Positions 1 to 7,930 are shown, counted from the stretch's first letter. The stretch: DNA of 11,588 nt from Deltaproteobacteria bacterium (GCA_003105225.1 PQAK01000196.1:1-11588); one strand, 5' to 3'. The notes: generated by a model from the sequence alone, not told the origin. Numbers and translations: made by a program.

Positions 1-1
1 G

Positions 2-880
2 GGGGGAAAGAACTTCTCGGCGGGCGTGGATTTCGCCGGGACGATGCGCCACCGCCTGGACCCCGGCGCCGGAGGGCTGGCGTACCGGTTTCTCGCGGAT
101 CAAAAGACCCTTCGCGACAAGATCCGCAGCCTCCGCGTCCCGACCGTCAGCGTGGTCCGCGGCCGGTGCGCCGGCTCGGCGGCAGGCATCGCCGCGTCGG
201 CGGACTTCCTGGTGACCGACGCCACTGCGAGGATCCGGTTCCCGGAGGTGAAGGTAGGACTTGCCCCGTACAACGGTGCCTGCTGGTTTCTGCCGAGGCG
301 CATGGGCCCGGCGGCGGCCAAATTCCTTGCCCTTACCGCCCTCCCCTTGGACGGGAAGCAGGCGGCGGGCATGGGGCTGGCCCAAGGATGCGCGGAGGAT
401 GGCGCGGAGGCGTTTCTCGAAGACCTTCGCAGGGCGGAGGCTCCCCTCGATCCCGCCCGGATCGCCGCGCTGCTGGAGAGGCATGGAGGGCCGCGCGAGG
501 CGCATGCGGAGGGGATCCGCGACCTTTTGGAAAATATCCGCCGGCATTTCGGTTTCGGAAAGGCCAACCGGGGGTACCTGGGGGACATCTACGCCAGCCT
601 GGAGAAGGCGGCGGGACAAGATGATCCCTTTGCGGGGAACGCCCTGGCCGCGATGCGGTCGGCCTCGGCCCCGGCGATATGGCTGACCGAGTTTCTCATC
701 GACACGTTCGCCCAGGAAGGCCTCTACACGGAAGAAGAGGCCGGGGAACTGGAGCTCAAGTTCGCCCAGGAGATGACCGCGGGCTTCGCCCACCTCGAGG
801 GGGTCCTCGGAATGCAGAAAGGGTTCGTCTCCGGGGAAATCGACAGCCACCTGGACCGCATCGTCCTGACCGACGCCAAG
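2..880 (+). other. Domain 1 of the giant enzyme: HIBYL-CoA hydrolase-like crotonase
   Basis: Crotonase fold with the first oxyanion motif FSAG (nt 14-25), a degenerate second oxyanion region (RCAGSAAG, where GGG is usual) and a conserved PEVKVG (242-259). The text after it fits 3-hydroxyisobutyryl-CoA hydrolase better than ordinary hydratases: WFLPRRMG, FLALTALPL, and a C-terminal part with SASAP, LELKFAQEMTAGFAHLEGVLG resembling the hydrolase's MSPTSLK and EYRLSQ..RGHDFHEGVRA. The Glu of PEV (245-247) is kept, but the hydrolase Asp eight residues later is Tyr (269-271), and the second crotonase Glu position is Ala. It could therefore be a scaffold, a CoA-binding domain, or an enzyme with altered chemistry. 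Family placement is by recalled sequence, not alignment. Confidence 0.7.
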
Positions 881-3800
881 GGGTTCCGGACGTCGATCCC
901 GGCCACGCCCGCTCCCTCGGGCTGTTCGCTCGCGGAAGACACGCCCATCCGATACGAGGGAAACGAGTACATGCTTCCCGGGGGGTTCTACCCCTGCGGA
1001 GAGAAGAGACGGGTCCTTCCCGCCGACGGCGACGCCGCGCGGCCGGCGGATCTCCGCATCGGCCTGCGCAACTCCCAGTGGTCGGATGAAAGGGTCGTCG
1101 ACGAGCTCGGCGTGATCCGTTCGCTGATGGAGACCCGCATGGGCTGGCGGGTGGTCCGCCGGGCGTGGCTGGCCCACCCCGAGAAGTTCGAGCTCGACAT
1201 GGTGTATCCGTACGCCTGGAGCGAGCGGCCGTCGGTTTCCCTGGACTTGAGCAGCTTCCCGGTCATCCGCCGGTTCGAGGACGGGAGGATCAACCCCGCC
1301 CGGGCGATCTTCGATCAGCTCGAAGCGCAAGGGCTCCTCGACGAGCGCCGGGTGATCAACATCGGGGAGGACCAGAAAGACGGGAAGAACGTGGACGTGC
1401 GGACGTACTCCTACCGGCGGATCCGGCGGGAGGCCCATCGCCTCGCGAACGTCCTGGTCGACTTCGGAGTGGCGCCGGGGGACATGGTCGTCATCTACAT
1501 GTCCACGGACATCATGGGGCTGATCGCGCAGCTTGCGGCGACCCTGGCGGGCGCGACGTACCACTTCGTGTTCGCGGCCAAGGGGCCCGACATCTTCAGC
1601 GACACCGTCTACAACATGGGCGCCAAGGTGATCATCACCGAGGACGGCTACCGCGTGGGAGACCGGTCCCGGGAGCTCAAAAAGGATTCGGTCGACGTGG
1701 CGCTTTCCCGCTACCTGCCGAAGGCCGTCTTCCGGGAGCGCCTCGCGGCGGCCCTGAAGGCGATGCCGGAAGAGCTGGCCGCGGAGGCCGGGGAACTGGG
1801 CGCGGCCGTCACCGACCGGCTTGCGGGCAAGGTCACCTACGATCGCGACGCCATGCGCGAGTTCCTGGAAGTCGTCCACGAGGCGCACATCCGGCGCGTC
1901 GTCCTCTCCTCGCTCGATACGGACGCCGGGGAGGAGCTGCAAAAAGCCCTTCAGGCCCGCGACGAAGCGCTCCGACGTGCGAAGATGCGCGTCCAGGCGG
2001 CCGATCGCGACGAACGGGTCTTCCAGCGGTACGTCCCCGTGTTGACGGAGACCCTGCGCGGGGTCCCGGGGAACGAGGCATCCGGCGACAGCGGGGATCC
2101 GTGGGGAGGGAACGTCCGTGCGCTCGCCGCGGAATCGCTGGAGCATTGGGCGGAGATCATCGATTCCGCGGGGGACGGGATCGAGACCCGCCACCGCGAC
2201 TGGCTGAAGAACCATTTGCGGCGCCTCGCGCACGGGGCCCCGCGCCCGACCCTCGACTCCCTCCTCTCCGAAGACCACCGGTGCAGCGTCCCGGAGTTCC
2301 TTCTCCTGCACGCGCGCCGGAAGGGCGTCGACGCATCGCGGCTCGAGAGCATCGAGCGGCAGCGGCGGGTCATCGAGCGGATCCTCGCTGCCTTCGAGCA
2401 GCCTTTCGAGCGCGAGGAAAAGCTGATCGTCCACGATCGTCTCACGAAGCTGGGCCTTCTCACGCGTGCGCCCCTCGTCGAGGGCCGGGACATCCTCTGG
2501 GACGATGCGATCCGCCGCACCGAAGCGAAGCTCAAGGCGCTGGACCGTGACATCGACGAGTTCACGGCGGTCGAGATGGGCGGCGGGGAACCCGCGATGC
2601 TCAGCTATTCCAGCGGCTCCACCGGCCAGCCCAAGGGGATCATTTCTCTCGTCGGCGCCCTCGTGGCCGGGGCCCAGACCATGTTCAACTCCTTCGGATT
2701 GGCGTCCCACGAGATCCACCATACCTCCACGGACTACGGATGGATCGTGGGCCCGGCGTACGCCCTGTGGTTCCCGATGATGGAGGGCCGCAGCTTCCTT
2801 CTCCAGAGCTTCACCCCCACTCCGCGGAGGCTGGCCCAGGCGGTGGCGGACTTCCGGGTATCCTTCCTCAAGGCGGGGTCGCCCATCTACGAGGCGATGT
2901 CGAAGGTCGACGGGCTGTTCGACCCGGACAGGGGGGGGTTCGACGTCCGTTCCCTGCAGCGGGAGGGCGCCCCGGGAATATGCGGCTGCGCCGCCCCGTA
3001 CTCCTATCCCGCCCACGCCCGCATCCAGGCGGTGCTGGGCGACGTGGCGATCAACTCGCTGTGGCGCACGGAAGACTTCGGGTCCCAGCATGCCACCTTC
3101 AAGCGCCGTCCCAGCGTCGAACGCCGGTGCGTGGAGACCTACGACGCCGAGCTCCGCCGGCTGGCGGGGAACGCCGAGCCCGTGGAGACGGTGGCCCGGG
3201 TGCGCGCCCCGATCGAGATGGACGTCGAGCACCCGGAGATCCTGCCGATGCCGTGGGTGAACCCGGTGATCGCCGACCGCCTGGAGGACGAAGAGGGCAA
3301 CCGGGTCGAAGCCCCCCGCGAGGTGACCGAGGCGCTTATCACCGCATCGGGGCGGGGCCGCAAGGCCGTGATCGGGCAGCTGCTCTACCGCGGCGCCCAG
3401 CCGCACCGGATGGCGTGGCTGATGGGCGGCAACGAGGGACGGCGCGGGCCCGCCCGCCCCGACGCGAAGCTCACCGCGGCGAAGTACTATAACCACGCGT
3501 TCGCCCCCGACTGGCCGGGGAAGGGAAGGGGGGGCCGGCGCCTGGCCCACGACGGCGGCGACTCCGCTTACTGGGTGCGGGTGATCTTCGATCCCGGATG
3601 CCCGGAGGACGCGCTCCTCCTCTCCGGCCCGGAAGACCCGGTGACGCCCCGGACCTTCTACGCGTCGGGCCGTTCGGGAAACATCGCGAACGTCAACGGC
3701 CACCTGGTCAACGAGACGATGTACGAGAACGCGCTGAACGAACACACCCGTTACTTCCGGAAAGTCGGCGTGACCTTCATCCCCCACCCCACGAAGGACC

Positions 3801-6800
3801 GGACGCCGGTGGTCGTGGCGGCCTTGCAGCAGGGAGTCCAGCCCGGCCAGGAGCTGGCCGATCTCGTCCAGATGACGATCCACCAGAAACTCAACCCGCA
3901 GGTGAAGCCCGAAGCGCAGGACATCGTGTTCCTCGCGGCCGAGGCATCCGGGTTCGAAGGGGAAGAGACCTTCCTGCCGATGACCTTGACCGCGAAGATC
4001 ATGTACGAGCTGATCAAGTTCTACGCCGGGAAACCCCTGGAAACCCTCAAGCGGATGCAGCAGGCGCTTTTCCCCGGCGAGGTCCGGGCGACGATCCGCG
4101 GGGGCGACGCCGAGTTCTTCCGGGCAAATCCGCTGTTCCAGGGGATGCCCAACATCGACGGGCTGAAGGTCAAGGGGACGTTGTTGTACCTGCTGGACCG
4201 TGTCGTCGCCTCCCGGGAGGGGGACGAGGCGGCGGCGGCCCCGTTCCGCCCCGAGGCGCCCGCGGCCGCATCCTTCGCGGATGCCCCCGCAAGGCTCGTC
4301 AAGCGGCTCGGGACGGCGCCGTTGCGCGCGGGAATCGACCCGGTTCCGCCCTACCAGGAGGCGTACGGCATCCTCCGAAACGAGGACGGGATGAGCATGA
4401 CGCACCGGGACCCCGCCGCGGGGCTGCGCAGGTTCGTGCGGCCGACGCCGGCCCTTTCCGCGGGGCAGGCGCTGGTCCAGATCCTTTACGCCGGGGCCAC
4501 TTACAACGTCATCAACGGGATCACCTCCGATCCGGTCGACGTGCTGGGCGACAAGGACCACCACGTGCTGGGCGACGCGGCCGTCGGGCAGGTCGTGGAG
4601 CTTTCCCCCGAGGCGGAAAGCGAGGGGCGCCTGGCCTCCGGGCAGCTGGTGCTCGTCGATCCCATGGGTTTCAACCGCCAGGCGCCGACGGTAACCCTGA
4701 ATGCGCAGCGGGAGGGACGAATCGGCGGATACCAGGGCGGCGGGGACCAGGCCACCCTGCAGGCGTTCGCGGCCTTCGACACGGGCAACCTCATCGAGGT
4801 CCCGGTCGACATGCCCCTTCCCCTGGCGGCGACCCTGATCCTGGACGGCCCCACGGTGGAGCATGCCCTGTTCTCCCCGGCCAAGCTGGCCCTCTCTTCC
4901 AAGGACGCCCTGCTGGTCCACGGCGGCAGCGGCCACACCGGCGCGCTGGCGATCGACATGGCGTCGGCCCTTCGGATCCCCATCCTTGCCTATGTCCGGG
5001 ACCGCGAGGCGGCAAACCTCGTCCGCGACAGGCACCCCCGCGCCGACCTGTGCTTCCTCCTCCGGGAAGAGCATGGAAAGGCCTTGCAGCCGGCGCCGGT
5101 GGACGACCCGGAAGGGCTGGCGGCGTGGCAGGAAGCGGTGGAACGTCTCGTTGCCTCGGTTCCCGCAAGGTACCGGCCCACCAAGATCCTGCAGCACGCC
5201 GGGAGGGGGCTGGTTGCCGCCGATTTCCGGCTCCTGCGGCCAAGCCCCCAGGGCAGCCGCATCGCGTGGTTCTCCGGCGCCTTCGGCCTGTACGGGACAT
5301 TCAACGGCCACGATGCGGCGCTTACGGCGGCGGAGGCCCTGGGGCCGGACGGCGCGGACGTCCGGCTCGGGGAGAACGTGCTGGTCCACTACGGCGCCGA
5401 CGCCGGCCTGGACGGGCTGGACGCCGCGGCCATCGAGGCCATCGCGGAGGCGGCGCGGCTCGGGGGAAGGGTGACGGTGCTGGCCGATACCCCGGAGCAG
5501 CAGAACCTCCTGCTGCGCCGGGAGGAGGTCGCCGTCCACTTCGGCAGGACCCGGATCCAGAACGTCGAAGCCCTGCGCGGCGGAGAGGGAAAGAAGAAGC
5601 TGCAGTGGCCCGACCACCTGCCCGACGTGGACGAGGGCCGGTTCGCCCCCGGGCGGGAAGCGCACCGAAGCTGGCCCGGCCGCGACGCCCAGGCCCGGTT
5701 CGCGACCGAAACCGTGAGCGTGGTCAAGAACGCGCTGGCCGCATACAACACCAACGCAACCGGCTTATGGGACGCCATCTGGGACAACGGCAGGCGGGAC
5801 CGCCTCGCGTTGAACGTGGCGCTTCTGACCGAACAGACCGGTCGCGTGGTGTACGGGGAGACCTCCTCGCGGCAGACGCTGACCTGGAACCTCGCCCAGG
5901 GGTGGATGCCGCAACGGACGCTCATTGTCCCCGCCGGCCCGGCGGAAGCAGGCGAATCCGCGACGGCGCGGGAGAAGATCGTCCGGATGACCGGCTCCCA
6001 CATGTACGAGCCCCACGAGGCGCAGGCGTTCCGGGACAAGATCGACCGCGGGATCTATTCCTTGCACGGTCCGGACCGGGTCCTCGACGCGGACGAGATC
6101 CCGCGCGGTTTCAGCGACCAATGGAAAGGCCTGGCCCCGGGTTCCACCGCCTGCCGGATGACGACGAACCTGGATTCGGTCCGTTCCGAGCGCGACCTCC
6201 TGCTGGCGCAGGAGGTCGACATCGCCGAGGAGCTGTCTCTCCTGCGGTTGCTGCTTCACCCCATCGGCCCGGAAGGATCCATCGCCACGGTGGAATTCCG
6301 CCTCAACGTCCCCAAAACGAGCAACACGATGCGCAACGCCGACCTGCACTGGTTCCGCGGCGATGCGGTCAAGCAGCTGCGGCTCCTGTTCCACCGGATC
6401 CGGGAAGAGAGCGCCGTCAAGGCCGTGGTGCTCACCGCCGAAGGCACGCGGGCGTTCGTTCCGGGACAGAACAGCGACGAGCTCTCCGTGCTTTCCGAGG
6501 AGCAGATCACCGAGCTCGCCGCCCTCGCGCAGGAGACGATGAGCGAGATCGAGGGATTCCGGATCCCGGTCGTCCTGAACCTGAACGGCCTGGCCCTGGG
6601 GGGCGGAACCGAACTCGCCGCCGCCGCCCACTACGTGGTCGCCTCCCGGGCCGAGCGCATTTACCTGGGCCAGCCCGAGACCGTCATCAACCTGATCCCG
6701 GGTTTCGGCGGCACCCAGCGCCTGGTCCGGCTGCTGGCGGGAACGTCCCGGCTCGGGCAAAGGAGCGGGCTCCTCTTCGCGGCCGACACGATCCTTACCG

Positions 6801-7333
6801 GCCATCCGATGACCGTGGAGGAGGCCTTCGCGCACGGGCTGGTCTCGGAGCTGGTGCCCTCGAACTCGCTGGCCCGGGCGTACCGGCTCGCCGTCGGCCA
6901 CACCCTCGGAGCCGACGGCACCCTTCGCCGCGCCATGGAAGAGCGTCACCGGGCCGTGCGGCTCTGGGAGGCGCCCATGATCGACGAGGACACCGGCCGC
7001 GCCGTCGACCCGTCGGTCCTGACCGGGGACGAGCACATCCAGCGCTATCTCCGCCACGCCGAGGCCGTCGGAAAAAGGAGCGCGGTCCTCCGCTCGGCCC
7101 TGGACCTGATCGTCCGGAACATCACGGAAGGGGTCCAGTACGGCGAGGAAGCCTATTGCTTCGGCCAGGCGGGAGCCAGCGGCGAATTCCGGCAATCCAT
7201 CTCCCGTTTCCGGAACCGCGCGCCGCTTCCCGCTCCCCCGCGCCGCCCCCTTACGGAAAAGGAACGCGTGAAGATCCGCCAAATGGCGGAAGCATCGCTC
7301 GCCGCTGCCCGGCGCCGGGCAGAGGACCTGTGA
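2..7333 (+). CDS. Propionyl-CoA-synthase-like multidomain enzyme with rearranged domain order (5' partial)
   Basis: Single open frame of 2443 visible codons ending in TGA. The frame is open back to nt 2 and the codons before the GTG at 26 already encode crotonase motif residues (GKNFSAG), so that GTG is not the start and the gene begins upstream of the window. Four catalytic-type domains follow in order: HIBYL-CoA-hydrolase-like crotonase (2-880), acyl-CoA synthetase (about 1070-4190), enoyl-CoA reductase (about 4330-6150) and enoyl-CoA hydratase (about 6275-7333). Domains 2-4 each resemble the matching parts of Chloroflexus aurantiacus Pcs as I recall it, including its synthetase insertion and C-terminal hydratase tail. 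Pcs turns 3-hydroxypropionate, CoA, ATP and NADPH into propionyl-CoA by ligation, dehydration and reduction. By inference this enzyme converts a hydroxy acid to a saturated acyl-CoA in the cytoplasm; the substrate is unknown. Pcs is about 1820 residues, so this protein is over 600 residues longer. No frameshift is seen. Confidence 0.88.
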   Translation, partial: GGKNFSAGVDFAGTMRHRLDPGAGGLAYRFLADQKTLRDKIRSLRVPTVSVVRGRCAGSAAGIAASADFLVTDATARIRFPEVKVGLAPYNGACWFLPRRMGPAAAKFLALTALPLDGKQAAGMGLAQGCAEDGAEAFLEDLRRAEAPLDPARIAALLERHGGPREAHAEGIRDLLENIRRHFGFGKANRGYLGDIYASLEKAAGQDDPFAGNALAAMRSASAPAIWLTEFLIDTFAQEGLYTEEEAGELELKFAQEMTAGFAHLEGVLGMQKGFVSGEIDSHLDRIVLTDAKGFRTSIPATPAPSGCSLAEDTPIRYEGNEYMLPGGFYPCGEKRRVLPADGDAARPADLRIGLRNSQWSDERVVDELGVIRSLMETRMGWRVVRRAWLAHPEKFELDMVYPYAWSERPSVSLDLSSFPVIRRFEDGRINPARAIFDQLEAQGLLDERRVINIGEDQKDGKNVDVRTYSYRRIRREAHRLANVLVDFGVAPGDMVVIYMSTDIMGLIAQLAATLAGATYHFVFAAKGPDIFSDTVYNMGAKVIITEDGYRVGDRSRELKKDSVDVALSRYLPKAVFRERLAAALKAMPEELAAEAGELGAAVTDRLAGKVTYDRDAMREFLEVVHEAHIRRVVLSSLDTDAGEELQKALQARDEALRRAKMRVQAADRDERVFQRYVPVLTETLRGVPGNEASGDSGDPWGGNVRALAAESLEHWAEIIDSAGDGIETRHRDWLKNHLRRLAHGAPRPTLDSLLSEDHRCSVPEFLLLHARRKGVDASRLESIERQRRVIERILAAFEQPFEREEKLIVHDRLTKLGLLTRAPLVEGRDILWDDAIRRTEAKLKALDRDIDEFTAVEMGGGEPAMLSYSSGSTGQPKGIISLVGALVAGAQTMFNSFGLASHEIHHTSTDYGWIVGPAYALWFPMMEGRSFLLQSFTPTPRRLAQAVADFRVSFLKAGSPIYEAMSKVDGLFDPDRGGFDVRSLQREGAPGICGCAAPYSYPAHARIQAVLGDVAINSLWRTEDFGSQHATFKRRPSVERRCVETYDAELRRLAGNAEPVETVARVRAPIEMDVEHPEILPMPWVNPVIADRLEDEEGNRVEAPREVTEALITASGRGRKAVIGQLLYRGAQPHRMAWLMGGNEGRRGPARPDAKLTAAKYYNHAFAPDWPGKGRGGRRLAHDGGDSAYWVRVIFDPGCPEDALLLSGPEDPVTPRTFYASGRSGNIANVNGHLVNETMYENALNEHTRYFRKVGVTFIPHPTKDRTPVVVAALQQGVQPGQELADLVQMTIHQKLNPQVKPEAQDIVFLAAEASGFEGEETFLPMTLTAKIMYELIKFYAGKPLETLKRMQQALFPGEVRATIRGGDAEFFRANPLFQGMPNIDGLKVKGTLLYLLDRVVASREGDEAAAAPFRPEAPAAASFADAPARLVKRLGTAPLRAGIDPVPPYQEAYGILRNEDGMSMTHRDPAAGLRRFVRPTPALSAGQALVQILYAGATYNVINGITSDPVDVLGDKDHHVLGDAAVGQVVELSPEAESEGRLASGQLVLVDPMGFNRQAPTVTLNAQREGRIGGYQGGGDQATLQAFAAFDTGNLIEVPVDMPLPLAATLILDGPTVEHALFSPAKLALSSKDALLVHGGSGHTGALAIDMASALRIPILAYVRDREAANLVRDRHPRADLCFLLREEHGKALQPAPVDDPEGLAAWQEAVERLVASVPARYRPTKILQHAGRGLVAADFRLLRPSPQGSRIAWFSGAFGLYGTFNGHDAALTAAEALGPDGADVRLGENVLVHYGADAGLDGLDAAAIEAIAEAARLGGRVTVLADTPEQQNLLLRREEVAVHFGRTRIQNVEALRGGEGKKKLQWPDHLPDVDEGRFAPGREAHRSWPGRDAQARFATETVSVVKNALAAYNTNATGLWDAIWDNGRRDRLALNVALLTEQTGRVVYGETSSRQTLTWNLAQGWMPQRTLIVPAGPAEAGESATAREKIVRMTGSHMYEPHEAQAFRDKIDRGIYSLHGPDRVLDADEIPRGFSDQWKGLAPGSTACRMTTNLDSVRSERDLLLAQEVDIAEELSLLRLLLHPIGPEGSIATVEFRLNVPKTSNTMRNADLHWFRGDAVKQLRLLFHRIREESAVKAVVLTAEGTRAFVPGQNSDELSVLSEEQITELAALAQETMSEIEGFRIPVVLNLNGLALGGGTELAAAAHYVVASRAERIYLGQPETVINLIPGFGGTQRLVRLLAGTSRLGQRSGLLFAADTILTGHPMTVEEAFAHGLVSELVPSNSLARAYRLAVGHTLGADGTLRRAMEERHRAVRLWEAPMIDEDTGRAVDPSVLTGDEHIQRYLRHAEAVGKRSAVLRSALDLIVRNITEGVQYGEEAYCFGQAGASGEFRQSISRFRNRAPLPAPPRRPLTEKERVKIRQMAEASLAAARRRAEDL
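1070..4190 (+). other. Domain 2 of the giant enzyme: Pcs-type AMP-forming acyl-CoA synthetase
   Basis: ANL-superfamily adenylating domain. Motifs seen: A3 phosphate loop YSSGSTGQPKG (2606-2638), the DYGWIVGPAY region (A4-like, 2732-2761), A5 WRTEDFG with Thr/Glu (3062-3082), a candidate A7 HDGGDSAY with Asp at 3560-3562, an A8-like GRSGNIANVNGH, and TLTAK with the likely A10 lysine at 3995-3997. Between IITEDGYR (ending near 1657) and A3 lies about 315 residues of mostly charged helical sequence. Its start (ALSRYLP, GKVTYDRD) and its end (DILWDD) echo the roughly 190-residue insertion of Pcs, so this insertion is the Pcs one enlarged. The expected role is to activate a carboxylate to an acyl-AMP and then an acyl-CoA. 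Within A8 the usual GHR is GHL. Confidence 0.82.
4330..6150 (+). other. Domain 3 of the giant enzyme: Pcs-type enoyl-CoA reductase (MDR superfamily)
   Basis: Medium-chain dehydrogenase/reductase domain of the Pcs / crotonyl-CoA reductase type. The N-terminal catalytic part has the ATYNVINGITSDPVDV stretch (from about 4496), matching VNFNDIWAITGIPV of Pcs, then DHHVLGDAAVGQVVEL like DWHVTGSGGIGLIVAL. The cofactor-binding turn is GGSGHTG (4922-4942). The downstream TKILQHAGRG, FSGAFGLYGTFNG and VLVHYGADAGLDGLD blocks correspond in order to Pcs DYVVSHAGE, FYGATSGYHFTF and VLIYYGVGSDDLVD. The end (MTGSHMYEPHEAQAFRDKI...) matches the end of Pcs. Expected role: NADPH-dependent reduction of a 2-enoyl-CoA, such as acrylyl-CoA, to the saturated acyl-CoA. 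An Ala/Pro-rich linker (about 4210-4300) separates it from the synthetase. Cofactor preference was not determined. Confidence 0.8.
6275..7330 (+). other. Domain 4 of the giant enzyme: Pcs-type enoyl-CoA hydratase
   Basis: Crotonase domain with a complete active site: NGLALGGGTELA with its Glu at 6611-6613, and GQPETVINLIPGFGGTQRL with its Glu at 6677-6679. These are the two hydratase acid/base residues. The first oxyanion block is FVPGQNSDEL, close to FVAGADI of Pcs. The rest follows the Pcs hydratase, with LGADGTLRRA, QRYLRHAEAVGKRSAVLRSALD, EFRQSISRFRNRAPLP and RRPLTEKE resembling IGADGQLIES, ERIIRQAHTVGRDAAVHRALD, GIREFLDRQSAPLP and RRPLITPE. Expected role: reversible dehydration of a 3-hydroxyacyl-CoA to an enoyl-CoA. 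In Pcs this domain lies between synthetase and reductase; here it is last and is joined to the reductase by a charged helical linker (about 6150-6275). Confidence 0.83.
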
Positions 7334-7342
7334 ACGGGAGGC

Positions 7343-7379
7343 ATCCGGCAAGGGGAAAGGATCATCCTATTTACCGGAT
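7343..7379. repeat. Nested inverted repeats between the giant gene and the CHRD gene
   Basis: Outer arms ATCCGG (7343-7348) and CCGGAT (7374-7379) enclose an inner pair AGGAT / ATCCT (7358-7362 and 7364-7368). TATTTA (7368-7373) could act as a -10 element for the CHRD gene, but the matching -35 position is poor. This could be a weak terminator, an operator or chance. The rest of the 81-bp gap shows only the CHRD ribosome binding site. Confidence 0.25.
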
Positions 7380-7414
7380 CACAATCAACGAGCATCCGAT
7401 GAAAGGAGAAGGGA

Positions 7415-7930
7415 ATGCGCAAGACCGGACGTTTATCCTTGGGGTTGTTTTCGGCTGTCCTGCTCCTGGCGGCAGGCGTCGCATCGGCGGCGGGAATGCA
7501 TGGCGACAAGATCACCGTCAAGCTGGCTCCCGTCCCGAACGTGAAAACCTCCGCCGGCGGAACGGCGACGTTCGAGATGAGCAAGGATGGCAATGCGATC
7601 CATTACAAGCTGACCGTGGACAAGATCGAGAACGTGACGATGGCGCATGTCCACGAGGTGGGCGACAACGGCACTCCTTCCGCGATCCTGACCTGGGTCT
7701 ACCCCCTGAAGGGGGAGGCACCCTCCCTCCGCCCGGGGAAGACGTCGGGCACGCTCGCCGAAGGCGATATCACCGCCGACAACCTGTCCGGCCCGATGAA
7801 AGGGAAGCCCGTGAAGGAGCTTTTCGAGGCGCTGGAGCACGGGAAAGCCGGCGTCGCGGTTCACACGAAGCAGAACCCCGGCGGGGAGCTCTGGGCCTTC
7901 CACAAGGGGATGACGCACAAGAAGAAGTAG
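7415..7930 (+). CDS. Secreted CHRD-domain protein
   Basis: 171 residues, with a ribosome binding site AAAGGAG (7402-7408) placed well before the ATG. Residues 1-26 form a Sec signal peptide: MRK, then a Leu/Ala/Val core ending ASA, with cleavage predicted before AGMHG. The mature part is one CHRD domain, recognised by AHVHEVGDNGTPSAIL (like AHIH.G..G.NG), the later LSGPMKGKPVKELFEALEHG segment, and the terminal AGVAVHTKQNPGGELWAF, which matches the family's VNVHT...P.GEIRG ending. CHRD domains occur in chordin and in many bacterial periplasmic or extracellular proteins of unsettled function; the conserved His and acidic residues suggest metal binding, but that is inference. The basic tail (HKKK) is unremarkable. 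The gene starts 81 bp after the giant gene on the same strand and converges with the MDR gene. Co-transcription with the giant gene is possible but unproven. Confidence 0.88.
   Translation: MRKTGRLSLGLFSAVLLLAAGVASAAGMHGDKITVKLAPVPNVKTSAGGTATFEMSKDGNAIHYKLTVDKIENVTMAHVHEVGDNGTPSAILTWVYPLKGEAPSLRPGKTSGTLAEGDITADNLSGPMKGKPVKELFEALEHGKAGVAVHTKQNPGGELWAFHKGMTHKKK

Noticed and set aside
26..28. GTG as the start codon of the giant gene
   Set aside because: In-frame codons upstream, back to nt 2, encode part of the crotonase oxyanion motif, so the real start is outside the window.
1165..2550. 461-codon open frame within the synthetase region
   Set aside because: Arg/Pro-rich low-complexity translation overlapping a conserved domain; a frame shadow.
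5765..7351. 528-codon open frame antisense to the end of the giant gene
   Set aside because: It is a shadow of the hydratase and reductase domains. No known motif is seen, and the + strand frame has full catalytic motifs.
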